Of a stretch of DNA of 15,062 bases, positions 6,067 to 13,041 are shown in pieces (position 1 is the stretch's first letter; every line of letters starts with the position of its first letter). The position numbers and the translations under genes were made by a program. Source of the DNA: Candidatus Methanoperedens sp. (GTDB lineage Archaea; Halobacteriota; Methanosarcinia; Methanosarcinales; Methanoperedenaceae). The stretch spans positions 1 to 15,062 of the forward strand of contig JAPMTY010000020.1 in NCBI GenBank assembly GCA_026552835.1, in the 5' to 3' direction. The notes under the pieces were generated by a model, which did not search any database, had not been told where the DNA came from, and was given only the letters and a program-made list of their open reading frames with translations.

Positions 6067-7311
6067 ATGAAAAATAGTCATAGGTTCACAATCTTAACGT
6101 CGCTTGTTGCGGCTGTATTTATCTTAAGCCTGTTCTCAGGAATCACAGCAGCCCAAAAGCTAAATGAAAATAACGGAAACCAGAAGCAATTTGCAAATAC
6201 AGAAAAACAATTTCAGAATGCGAGGGCACAATTAGATAAAGCAATAAAGGAATCCAATTCCAAAAAGGACAGCAAATCAAAGGAAGATCTGGTGCTCAAA
6301 GCCCAGGATTACATTGAAAAAGCAATAAATCATACAATTTCATATCTTGATGTCCTGAAATCCAGGGTGGAGAAGCCTGAAAACCAGGGAATAATCCCAT
6401 TCAATGTTTCTGCAAATGCCGATGCTCATGTAGCGGAACTGGAACAGCTAAGAACAAAAGTAGAACAGGATAATACAACAAAGGCATTAAGTCTTGATAA
6501 TACCGAATTAAAGAATATATATTCCGGGATAAGACTTGAAACCCAGTATGATTTCGCAATACTGCTTGATAATACAATAAATAAATTCATTTCAAAGTCG
6601 GATAACGTGTCAGCAAAACTAAATACGGAAATCCTGAAACTGAAATCCAATGGCACAAATACATCCGACCTTGATGCAATCGCCGCAAATTTCACGAATC
6701 TGATGCAAGAAGCAAGAGCCGGTCAGAATAATACCGAAGCTCTGTTAGCAGTCCACACAGGATTTGCCGATTCCGGCATGGTTATAAATAATACCGATGC
6801 CCAGGCTTTTCTGAATAACGTAGACGACTCTCAAAAACAAACAATCAGAACATTGAGAGATGCAAGCAGGCTATTGCAGGATTTCGTCGGGGATTTCAGA
6901 AAACTCTCGGGCGGAAATGCCAAAGCAGGAGGTAAGCAAGGAAATGAGGAGAACGGACGAGGCGGAAAAACCCTGGTCAAAGGGACAGGTACATTGGCAG
7001 CTAATGGCAGCGGCAGTGCAGTAATCGAAGGAAATGTCACAATTTCGCTTTCCGGAACAAACATTACATTGACAGTCTCAAGTAATGCCGCCGTTACCAC
7101 AGACAGCGGTACAAACCAGACTCTTGGCAACGGACAGGTCAAATATCAGGGATTTAACTCAGCAACAATAAAGGGCGACAACATCAGAGTCGCAATATCA
7201 GGCAACAATATCAGCCTCACTGCGACAGGAACAGGCGCAGCAGTTCTTAACGGCAAAGGAACATATACAACCCAAAATGCTTTCGGCGTGAGCGGCGAAT
7301 GGAAGAAGTGA
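6067..7311 (+). CDS. Secreted helical protein with C-terminal duplicated beta repeat
   Basis: I do not recognise a named family. The 414 residues begin with a clear signal peptide (1-29, HRFTILTSLVAAVF core, cleavage probably after TAA). Residues 30-285 are mostly helical and Gln/Asn/Lys-rich, including ANTEKQFQNARAQLDKAI. A Gly-rich linker (282-305) leads to a beta-rich region (306-400) built of two related units around GSGSAVIEG and GFNSATIKG. I count 13 N-x-S/T sequons (from N88 to N381), which fits an N-glycosylated protein exposed outside the archaeal membrane. There is no C-terminal anchor or sorting signal. A lipoprotein gene follows after five bases, probably in the same operon. It may be a cell-envelope or matrix protein; the function is unknown. 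Confidence 0.75.
   Translation: MKNSHRFTILTSLVAAVFILSLFSGITAAQKLNENNGNQKQFANTEKQFQNARAQLDKAIKESNSKKDSKSKEDLVLKAQDYIEKAINHTISYLDVLKSRVEKPENQGIIPFNVSANADAHVAELEQLRTKVEQDNTTKALSLDNTELKNIYSGIRLETQYDFAILLDNTINKFISKSDNVSAKLNTEILKLKSNGTNTSDLDAIAANFTNLMQEARAGQNNTEALLAVHTGFADSGMVINNTDAQAFLNNVDDSQKQTIRTLRDASRLLQDFVGDFRKLSGGNAKAGGKQGNEENGRGGKTLVKGTGTLAANGSGSAVIEGNVTISLSGTNITLTVSSNAAVTTDSGTNQTLGNGQVKYQGFNSATIKGDNIRVAISGNNISLTATGTGAAVLNGKGTYTTQNAFGVSGEWKK
6982..7218 (+). repeat. Two-unit internal beta repeat in the secreted protein
   Basis: Residues 306-335 and 354-384 of the encoded protein share the pattern G-x-G-x5-G-x2-S-A-x-I-x-G, then a strand, then S-G-x-N-I-[ST]-L-T. The second unit has one residue more between the two halves. 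The match is at protein level; the DNA copies have diverged, so this is an old duplication and not a recent one. Confidence 0.6.
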
Positions 7312-7316
7312 GGAAG

Positions 7317-7586
7317 ATGAAAATTGTTCATATATTGCTGGTGCTCATACTCGCAGCGTCAGCTTTAGGTTGTGTGGGCAATAAGCCATCTGAAGTAACA
7401 CCCACTCCAACCACTCCTGCCACCCAGGTTGAAACATCCGTATCTCCGACAGAAACACCAGTTTCTGCTGCAGCAACTACAACCCCTTCCAATGACCAGT
7501 TCGGGACGCAGAGCGATCTTAGTACAATTGATTCGCTGGTCAACGACTCAAGCATGGATATTCCCCTGTACGATGTAAATATCTAA
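7317..7586 (+). CDS. Small secreted lipoprotein with Thr/Pro linker
   Basis: Starting at ATG 7317 (GAGG at 7310-7313 just upstream), the 89-residue product has a lipoprotein-type signal: MKIVHILLVL, then AASALG followed by Cys19. The G-C pair is typical, although Ala at -3 and Leu at -2 are less standard. A Thr/Pro/Ser-rich stretch (about 24-64) of the kind used as a surface spacer follows, then a short acidic tail containing DLSTIDSLV. The gene starts five bases after the secreted-protein gene and ends just before a terminator-like hairpin, so the two form a short operon. An upstream in-frame ATG at 7299 overlaps the previous gene and would bury the signal peptide, so I rejected it. The function is unknown. 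Confidence 0.7.
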   Translation: MKIVHILLVLILAASALGCVGNKPSEVTPTPTTPATQVETSVSPTETPVSAAATTTPSNDQFGTQSDLSTIDSLVNDSSMDIPLYDVNI

Positions 7587-7587
7587 G

Positions 7588-7616
7588 GTAAGCGGTGATG
7601 CGCTTACTTGTTTTTT
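7588..7616 (+). terminator. Terminator-like hairpin with T-tract
   Basis: GTAAGCG (7588-7594) pairs perfectly with CGCTTAC (7601-7607) around a six-base loop and is followed by TTGTTTTTT (7608-7616). It begins two bases after the lipoprotein stop. Archaea terminate mainly on T-tracts, so the T-run may do the work and the hairpin may protect the 3' end. Confidence 0.65.
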
Positions 7617-7644
7617 AAGTCCATTAAACCATTTAACAAAATGA

Positions 7645-7691
7645 TATAAACTATTAAGTATAATTTATTCATGGTTGCATAAATCGGAGGT
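7645..7691 (+). promoter_or_regulatory. TATA box and strong ribosome-binding site of the 79-residue gene
   Basis: TATAAA lies at 7645-7650, with a second AT-rich candidate, TATAATTTAT, at 7659-7668. GGAGGT at 7686-7691 is the strongest Shine-Dalgarno site in the window and is six bases before the ATG at 7698. With the terminator at 7616 this separates a new transcription unit from the surface operon. Confidence 0.5.
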
Positions 7692-7697
7692 AAAATT

Positions 7698-7937
7698 ATG
7701 GTACGATTAGAACGGGAGGGAAACTCATTCGTATTCATAACAGGACAAACACAAAAATCGGACATAAGCAGTTTAATCAGTGCCATTGCAGAACTAAAGA
7801 ATAATTCCCCGGACTTGGCCAGGATAAAAGAAGGGTTACTTTATCTTGACAATTCCGGGGGAATTGATATCAGGAAGGAGATTAAAAGCGTCCTGCAAAA
7901 AGCAATGGAAAATAATGTGGTGCAAACAGATTTATAA
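7698..7937 (+). CDS. Hypothetical 79-residue soluble protein
   Basis: I do not recognise the family. The product starts with a short basic/acidic strand region (VRLEREGNSFVFITG). A mostly helical body follows, with SDISSLISAIAELKNN, a GLLYLDNSGGIDI segment that may be a turn, and the amphipathic helix RKEIKSVLQKAMEN at the end. There are no cysteines, no signal peptide and no membrane segment, so it should be a small cytoplasmic protein, perhaps a helical dimer. A perfect GGAGGT site at six bases supports active translation. The next gene starts 21 bases downstream, so the two are probably co-transcribed. Confidence 0.72.
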   Translation: MVRLEREGNSFVFITGQTQKSDISSLISAIAELKNNSPDLARIKEGLLYLDNSGGIDIRKEIKSVLQKAMENNVVQTDL

Positions 7938-7958
7938 CTCCAGGACAATATTTTATTG

Positions 7959-9077
7959 ATGTCGAAATTGTTCCTTATTCCGGTCATCAGCGTATTTGAT
8001 GTCCACGATGCTGTGGTAAGGGATTGGCTCAATAATCTTGACGACGCAGCTGTTCTCCCTCATCTTGAATCTCCTTTCAAACTTGAGCGGTATTTCCCCG
8101 AGAACGGAAGACGTGCTATTTTGTGCGCAAATGATATTCACAAGGAAATGCTTTTCCTGCTGGATATAATTGACCCGCAGGCGGTTTTTCTTGATATCCC
8201 AACCGACCTGTACGAGCTTGAGAATAAATACAATAAAAGACTGGTCTCGCCGCATGAATTCTGGACAGAGTATTATGAAACAGCCTCGGCGGATATAGAT
8301 GGGCCGGCAAAAAACCTGTACAGGATTTATACAAACGAGATTGTGGATAAGAATGCAAGGCTTATCGAAAGTAAAGACAGGCTTCCATTAAGCGTTGTTT
8401 TTTATGGTCTTGATACGAAATCCACGGAGGATTTTTTTATGGTATATGAAGACATCTTTGAAAAGGACGGCGAGTTCCTGTTACAGGCTGCACGGGCTGT
8501 CAATGAATTGATGAATTTGCGTGAAAAACCAAAACATCTCTGGTACAGTCCCCTGAAAGCCAGGCAAATGGCAATCTCATACGAGGAAACTGAAAAATTT
8601 TATAACGAGCTTTTACACAGGCTTGGGAGACTTCTTAAATTCAAAGTCAGGGATTATATTGTTAAAAGCCTGAATCTACAAGCTCATACATTCATTTCAT
8701 CATATGAAATATTCTTGGATTATAAGATCAAGGTTGATGAAATAAAAATCTCAAATATCATTGAAGGTTTGAATGTTTTAATAGCCCAATCAGATTATTC
8801 TGCTATTGCAGTATTATGCGAACCGGTACATTATGCCGCCATATTTGACGCATTAAGGAAAGACAGAAGCCTGAATCAAAAAGGTATCACTGTTGAAGAA
8901 CCCGATATATCTTCACTGATGGATAAAATAAAACCGTTTATCCAGAAGAACAGGATAATGCAGAGCGACTATGATATCGCTCTGAACATTCTTGGAATGG
9001 AAAAGGCAAAAATATATGACACCCCAACTGCGATTCTTGTCCCTAAAAATAATGATTTATTAAAATCCCCCATATAA
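7959..9077 (+). CDS. Hypothetical protein, possible divergent TraB/Tiki-like
   Basis: The 372-residue product (ATG 7959; a TTG one codon earlier is less likely) is soluble with no clear signal peptide. Three features appear in the order seen in TraB/PrgY/Tiki proteins. First is a strand ending in His61 (AILCANDIH), followed by a helix and IIDPQAVFLDIP, as in the family pattern GTxHxS...PDxVxxELD. Second is KARQMA (200-205), comparable to the family ERDxYMA. Third is AIAVLCEPVHYAAIFDAL (283-299 region) with His291, comparable to VVGAGHxxG. The family glycines are missing, so this is a hypothesis from my reading. Otherwise it is an unrecognised archaeal protein. Its 3' end overlaps the convergent MgtC-like gene by 35 bases. 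Confidence 0.7.
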   Translation: MSKLFLIPVISVFDVHDAVVRDWLNNLDDAAVLPHLESPFKLERYFPENGRRAILCANDIHKEMLFLLDIIDPQAVFLDIPTDLYELENKYNKRLVSPHEFWTEYYETASADIDGPAKNLYRIYTNEIVDKNARLIESKDRLPLSVVFYGLDTKSTEDFFMVYEDIFEKDGEFLLQAARAVNELMNLREKPKHLWYSPLKARQMAISYEETEKFYNELLHRLGRLLKFKVRDYIVKSLNLQAHTFISSYEIFLDYKIKVDEIKISNIIEGLNVLIAQSDYSAIAVLCEPVHYAAIFDALRKDRSLNQKGITVEEPDISSLMDKIKPFIQKNRIMQSDYDIALNILGMEKAKIYDTPTAILVPKNNDLLKSPI

Positions 9078-10341
9078 TAAGGATAATCGTACCAAATATT
9101 ATGAATCGGGTGAAGGATTTTTTTATCAATTGCATAAGTTCGGGCGGTCCAGACCATTTTACAAGGATCATCTTATTGCCTGTGCTTATTATACTTGCAA
9201 GGACAGCGGTTATTGCAGCCGTATTGTATGAAATAGTATGGTTAACAGCAAGCGCCGTCACTGATGCAGTTACCACGGCGCTGCTTATGAATCCCCCAAG
9301 TGCTGTCGCATATATTCCCGTAACACCTGCCCACAGGTAGGCGAATCTTGAAATAAAAGATAATGCAGTGAACCCGAAGGCAAATTTTACAGCCGGGAAT
9401 AATGCAAACGGGGACTGCAATTGGATGGTCTCGCTTGAAACCGCGCGGTCTCTTGATTTGATAACTGCGGCTGCAGAAAACAGGATAATGACAATCTGCA
9501 CAGGTGCCATCAATAAAAGCACCTTTCCGCTCGGGTCAACAATGAAAGCTATGACCATGTTCCTTGCCAGCATTGCGGCATTTGAAAGGATAATTCCCAG
9601 GTAACTGGATTCTATCAACTCGGTTCTTTTTTTTGCCATAGCAGCAAGCGCGCCTGTCGTTGCCTCACTGTTCACAAGCCCCCCAAGCATCCCGGAAACA
9701 GGTATGCCGCGTTTTGTCCCGAGCTCCTTCATGATGATGAAGCTGACGAAGCTGATAGTAGCAACTATTATCACAATCAGGAGAATCGTCCTCGGGTTAA
9801 TTACACCCATGAATAATTCATCTGGTGTGATGGGATAAAGTATGAATACAACTGCAAGAAACCGGACACCGCTTAAGATTTCATCATCCGTGAGATTGGT
9901 AGCAAATGAATGAAGGGGCTGTTTTTCTGCAAGCAAGAGTGTAATAATCACGGCCCCTGCGATCGCCGAGATATAGAAATCATACGCTATTAAAACACCA
10001 AGCAGGAAAGTGCAATATAATGCAATCGGACCTGTTATTCCCGCCATTTTCAATGTTACATTTTTTATATATATATATAATGCAGATATTATCGCAAAAA
10101 ATGCCAGTGAAATGAGAAGGATTCCTGGAACGATTTTTAATGCCAGGTACGCAGAAACCATTCCCGCGATGCAGGCAATGGTAAATGAACGGATCCCGGC
10201 TATCAATTCCATTTTTTCAGGACGCCTGTGTTCTCTTTCAATGCCGATGAGAATCCCGATAAGCGTAGCCAGCGCTAATTTCTGGAAAAAATCTAAATTG
10301 ACGTCCATATTGCTTAATGATGGCGATACCAGGTTGATCAT
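9043..10341 (-). CDS. MgtC/SapB and DUF4010 family integral membrane protein
   Basis: This is a 432-residue polytopic membrane protein. The N-terminal part (about 15-145) is MgtC/SapB-like, with LATLIGILIGIEREHR (24-39) and ELIAGIRSFTI (45-55). The C-terminal part (about 160-425) is DUF4010, with the conserved GGLVNSEATTGALA (220-233) and a related GGFISSAVVTASVTALAV (349-366), so the half may be duplicated. About twelve hydrophobic segments are visible. MgtC proteins are tied to magnesium or phosphate adaptation in bacteria, but the transported substrate of this fused archaeal type is unknown. The start could be ATG 10341 or the in-frame ATG 10308; neither has a clear Shine-Dalgarno site. 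The gene diverges from the UMP kinase gene, and its 3' end overlaps a convergent gene. Confidence 0.87.
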   Translation of the reverse strand: MINLVSPSLSNMDVNLDFFQKLALATLIGILIGIEREHRRPEKMELIAGIRSFTIACIAGMVSAYLALKIVPGILLISLAFFAIISALYIYIKNVTLKMAGITGPIALYCTFLLGVLIAYDFYISAIAGAVIITLLLAEKQPLHSFATNLTDDEILSGVRFLAVVFILYPITPDELFMGVINPRTILLIVIIVATISFVSFIIMKELGTKRGIPVSGMLGGLVNSEATTGALAAMAKKRTELIESSYLGIILSNAAMLARNMVIAFIVDPSGKVLLLMAPVQIVIILFSAAAVIKSRDRAVSSETIQLQSPFALFPAVKFAFGFTALSFISRFAYLWAGVTGIYATALGGFISSAVVTASVTALAVNHTISYNTAAITAVLASIISTGNKMILVKWSGPPELMQLIKKSFTRFIIFGTIILIIWGILINHYF

Positions 10342-10391
10342 TGATAATCATTTATTAATAATTTTCAAAATACTTATGTCTTTCATAGGAT

Positions 10392-10445
10392 GTTCTCGCA
10401 AAGAACCTGATTTGTCTCAATCCGGTACAAGAAAGATAATATTAT
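10392..10445 (+). promoter_or_regulatory. Promoter of the UMP kinase gene (leaderless)
   Basis: TAATATTAT (10437-10445) preceded by GAAAGA forms a BRE/TATA-like unit whose centre is about 26 bases from the ATG at 10467, so the transcript probably starts at the start codon. Upstream, GTTCT and AGAAC (10392-10406) form a small dyad around CGCAA. The 125-base gap 10342-10466 holds only the two divergent promoters. Confidence 0.45.
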
Positions 10446-10466
10446 TAGAGGACGTTACTGGAAGAT

Positions 10467-11225
10467 ATGAAAGTGGTAATATCTATAGGCGGGTCGATTC
10501 TTGCACGCGAATTAAATCCTGAAAAATTTAAAATCTATGCGTCGATGTTAAAGGTGCTCTCAAAGAAAAATGCCGTATTCGTTGTTACGGGAGGCGGAAA
10601 AGCGGCGCGCGATTATATTAACGTGGCGAGGGGACTGGGGGCGGATGAAGCGACCTGTGATATCCTGGGAATAGAAATAACCCGTATTAACGCCAGGCTC
10701 CTGATAGCAGCCCTTGGCGAGTCAGCATACCATGAGCCACCTCTTGATTATGAACAGGCAAAAAAAGCAAGCCTGAACGGCAGGATTGTTGTCATGGGCG
10801 GGGTTGCGGCGGGACAGACTACGGATGCCGTGTCTGCGGTACTTTCTGAATACACAGGCTCCGACCTCCTGATTAATGCAACATCCACCGATGGTGTTTA
10901 TACATCAGACCCGAAGAAAAATAAAGATGCCAGGAAATTTGAAACCATGACACCAGGGCAACTTATCGAGATTGTAATGAAGACTGAAATGGTCGCGGGC
11001 GCGAATTCGCCCATTGACCTGCTGGCAGCCAAAATCATTGAACGCAGCAATATAAAGACCATAGTGTTAAACGGTGAATCTCCTCAAAGTATCTTCGATG
11101 CGGTTTATGGGAAACATTCCGGCACTGTGATTGAAAAAAAGAGCACGCGTTCAAAAGAGAAAAATGACCTTGAAAAAGATCACTGCAATCTTGGTTATTT
11201 CAGCACTAAAGGCTGTGATTCATGA
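10467..11225 (+). CDS. pyrH: Uridylate (UMP) kinase, archaeal PyrH, with C-terminal extension
   Basis: The enzyme phosphorylates UMP to UDP with ATP in pyrimidine synthesis. It belongs to the amino-acid-kinase fold. MKVVISIGGSILA (1-13) is the phosphate-binding start, VTGGGKAARDY (40-50) the second glycine loop, GGVAAGQTTD (111-120) the UMP-binding stretch, and ATSTDGVYTSDPKK (138-151) the nucleotide site. The core ends at GTVI (219-222), where archaeal homologues normally finish. Here 30 more residues follow, charged and with two cysteines (Cys240, Cys250), with no known role. A weak GGAAG lies next to the ATG, but the TATA position suggests a leaderless message. The DUF6159 gene starts 47 bases after the stop with its own TATA box. 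Confidence 0.93.
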   Translation: MKVVISIGGSILARELNPEKFKIYASMLKVLSKKNAVFVVTGGGKAARDYINVARGLGADEATCDILGIEITRINARLLIAALGESAYHEPPLDYEQAKKASLNGRIVVMGGVAAGQTTDAVSAVLSEYTGSDLLINATSTDGVYTSDPKKNKDARKFETMTPGQLIEIVMKTEMVAGANSPIDLLAAKIIERSNIKTIVLNGESPQSIFDAVYGKHSGTVIEKKSTRSKEKNDLEKDHCNLGYFSTKGCDS

Positions 11226-11240
11226 TTCTGCCTTAAGCAA

Positions 11241-11250
11241 TATTTTAAAT
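11241..11250 (+). promoter_or_regulatory. TATA box of the DUF6159 gene (leaderless)
   Basis: TATTTTAAAT is centred about 27 bases before the ATG at 11273 and no Shine-Dalgarno site precedes that ATG, so a leaderless transcript is likely. The element lies between the pyrH stop and the next gene. Confidence 0.45.
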
Positions 11251-11272
11251 CCAAAAATCAATAACATAAAAT

Positions 11273-12139
11273 ATGTTTGAAAATATATTCAAGGGATTTT
11301 CCTTCATAAAAGAGAGTTTCAGTCTCATCACCAAAGATGCCGATATCATTAAGCCCTCATTTTATTCGATAATTCTTGGAACGTTTTTCACAATATTTTC
11401 AGTTATTATCCTGTTTTTCCTTCAATCAAGCTTGAATCTGGGAATAACGTTTTATATCCTTGCTTTCCTTGTTCTCCTTGTAGATTATTACATCTCATAC
11501 TTTTTCACGGGCATGACTGCATTTCTCGTGTATGATTTCTTCAAAGATGGCGATGCTACCATGTCAGAGGCATGGGCAGCCACGAAGAAGAATGCCCTGA
11601 CATTATTTTATTTAAGTATCATTTCAGCGATAATATATATTATCACAAGCGCCTTTCGAAGACAATCAAGAGAAAGAAGGGGTGTTGGCGGCGGCATAGG
11701 GGGCATGATTCTTGGATTCGTCGAATCCGTCTGGACTGTGGCGACCTATTTCATCATCCCGGCTGTTGTGATAGAAGACAGAGATATAAAAGGCGCAGTG
11801 GTAAGGGCTACTGATATTATAAAAAAGAATCTTCTTCCCATCGGTGTGGGAGAAATAGCGGTTGAGTTAGTGACGGGTTTGATATCGGTTATAGGGTTTA
11901 TTGTTGCCATTGGAGTTGGATTTTTGATAATGAGCAGCATCGGTTCATCAGCAGGCGTAATCGCGGCGATACTGGTTGCTGCGGTGTTGATTATCCTGAT
12001 AGTGGCGCTCTCCATGTATATCACCACGGCTTACCATACCTGCCTTTTCCTGTGGGCAAGGGATGTCGAGGACGCAAAGCTTGGCACGCCGGGAACGGTA
12101 AGACCGCCGGCGCCGATTGCGAATGCGATGGGTGTGTAA
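11273..12139 (+). CDS. DUF6159-family multi-pass membrane protein
   Basis: The 288 residues match the archaeal/bacterial DUF6159 layout. A soluble N-terminal segment (IFKGFSFIKESFSLITKDADI) comes first, then hydrophobic helices near 31-50, 57-80 and 109-127. A basic loop (129-136, RRQSRERR) with a Gly-rich run follows, then an amphipathic segment near 143-167 (IIPAVVIEDRDIKGAVVRA, a conserved-looking stretch) and long hydrophobic segments at 195-221 and 226-255. A Pro-rich cytoplasmic tail ends the protein. No catalytic motif is visible and the family has no assigned function. It follows pyrH but has its own promoter, and it converges with the DUF89 gene across 36 A-rich bases. Confidence 0.82.
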   Translation: MFENIFKGFSFIKESFSLITKDADIIKPSFYSIILGTFFTIFSVIILFFLQSSLNLGITFYILAFLVLLVDYYISYFFTGMTAFLVYDFFKDGDATMSEAWAATKKNALTLFYLSIISAIIYIITSAFRRQSRERRGVGGGIGGMILGFVESVWTVATYFIIPAVVIEDRDIKGAVVRATDIIKKNLLPIGVGEIAVELVTGLISVIGFIVAIGVGFLIMSSIGSSAGVIAAILVAAVLIILIVALSMYITTAYHTCLFLWARDVEDAKLGTPGTVRPPAPIANAMGV

Positions 12140-12175
12140 ATCTATAAAAATTATAAGAAAAAATAGGCAGCTAAA

Positions 12176-13036
12176 TTACTCTTCCACCCTCGCCACACTC
12201 ATATTCTTCTTCAACCCCATCGCCTCTGCTACAGACTCACATTTAGTCTTCAAAAGATACGCTATCGGCCTGAAATCATACTCTGACATGGTCTCATAAT
12301 TCGCCATTCCCTTGCTGATAATCAGCGATGCCTTCCCGAGCGCCTCCACAAGCTCAGGCGGCGCTTCCTGCAAACATAAACCGATGGCATTTGAACCCGT
12401 AGTGAGAACCCTGTCCACCTTTTTATCAAGACCGAGTTCTATTACCTCTTTCATGGTGACATCATTCAGAATCGGCGCGCCCCTGACAACGAGTGTGATT
12501 TTACCTCCCAGCTTTTTTATTTCTTCGAATAATAGGGTGTCAAACACTATCTCGCCGCAATTATCCGCAAGATACACAACGTCTCTGAGCATTGATTTCA
12601 TCCTGTCCGTGTCGTCCACGTCAAGCCCGTGCTCGAATTGCCTGAGCATCGCTTCTTTTGCTGTCGCTTTGTCAGCGTCAAAACCCAGCACACCGAAATC
12701 AAATGAGTTACCGATAATTGCCGCAAGCACAGCGCGCCTGAACGAATCGTTTTTTGCCACAAAATCCCTCGCAAAAGGCAGGAGTTTCTTTGCCGCCACG
12801 TTGCTCTGCTGTTTTTTCTCCCGATACGGGTCTATATCGCCCAGCACCCTGTACGCTTCCCTGTGTATCTTCGTTGAAAGATGCGTCGCAGGCGCGCCGT
12901 CTACCAGGTATTCCCGCAGCACCTCGATACCGGCGAGCACAACCTTTTTTTGCAATTCGATGTCTTTTGTGGAAAGCTCAGCCTCGAACTGGACTCTTGA
13001 CAATAAGCACGGTGCACATCTTGGATGGGTTTTCAA
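12176..13036 (-). CDS. DUF89 / ARMT1-like metal-dependent phosphatase
   Basis: DUF89 proteins are metal-dependent phosphatases, several of which act as damage-control enzymes on phosphometabolites; this is the short archaeal type. The 286 residues begin with a CAPC pair (Cys7, Cys10) typical of this subgroup. YLADNCGEIVFD (155-166) has the metal-binding Asp158/Asn159, TTGSNAIGL (212-220) is the substrate loop, and SKGMANYET (241-249) is the last active-site stretch, with Cys266 in a late KTKC motif. The start codon is TTG at 13036: GGAG lies eight bases upstream, overlapping the end of the polymerase gene, and the CxxC pair falls at the expected N-terminal position. The gene begins five bases after the DNA polymerase stop, so it is co-transcribed. 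The substrate is unknown. Confidence 0.9.
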   Translation of the reverse strand: MKTHPRCAPCLLSRVQFEAELSTKDIELQKKVVLAGIEVLREYLVDGAPATHLSTKIHREAYRVLGDIDPYREKKQQSNVAAKKLLPFARDFVAKNDSFRRAVLAAIIGNSFDFGVLGFDADKATAKEAMLRQFEHGLDVDDTDRMKSMLRDVVYLADNCGEIVFDTLLFEEIKKLGGKITLVVRGAPILNDVTMKEVIELGLDKKVDRVLTTGSNAIGLCLQEAPPELVEALGKASLIISKGMANYETMSEYDFRPIAYLLKTKCESVAEAMGLKKNMSVARVEE

Positions 13037-13041
13037 TCTTT

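Noticed and set aside
10066..10079. (TA)7 tract, possibly a promoter or phase-variable repeat
   Set aside because: It is inside the MgtC/DUF4010 coding region and encodes alternating Ile/Tyr of a membrane segment; a change in unit number would shift the frame, but one copy gives no sign of variation.
10392..10406. GTTCT/AGAAC hairpin as an independent regulatory RNA
   Set aside because: Only five pairs and no T-tract; at most a small operator-like dyad upstream of the pyrH TATA.
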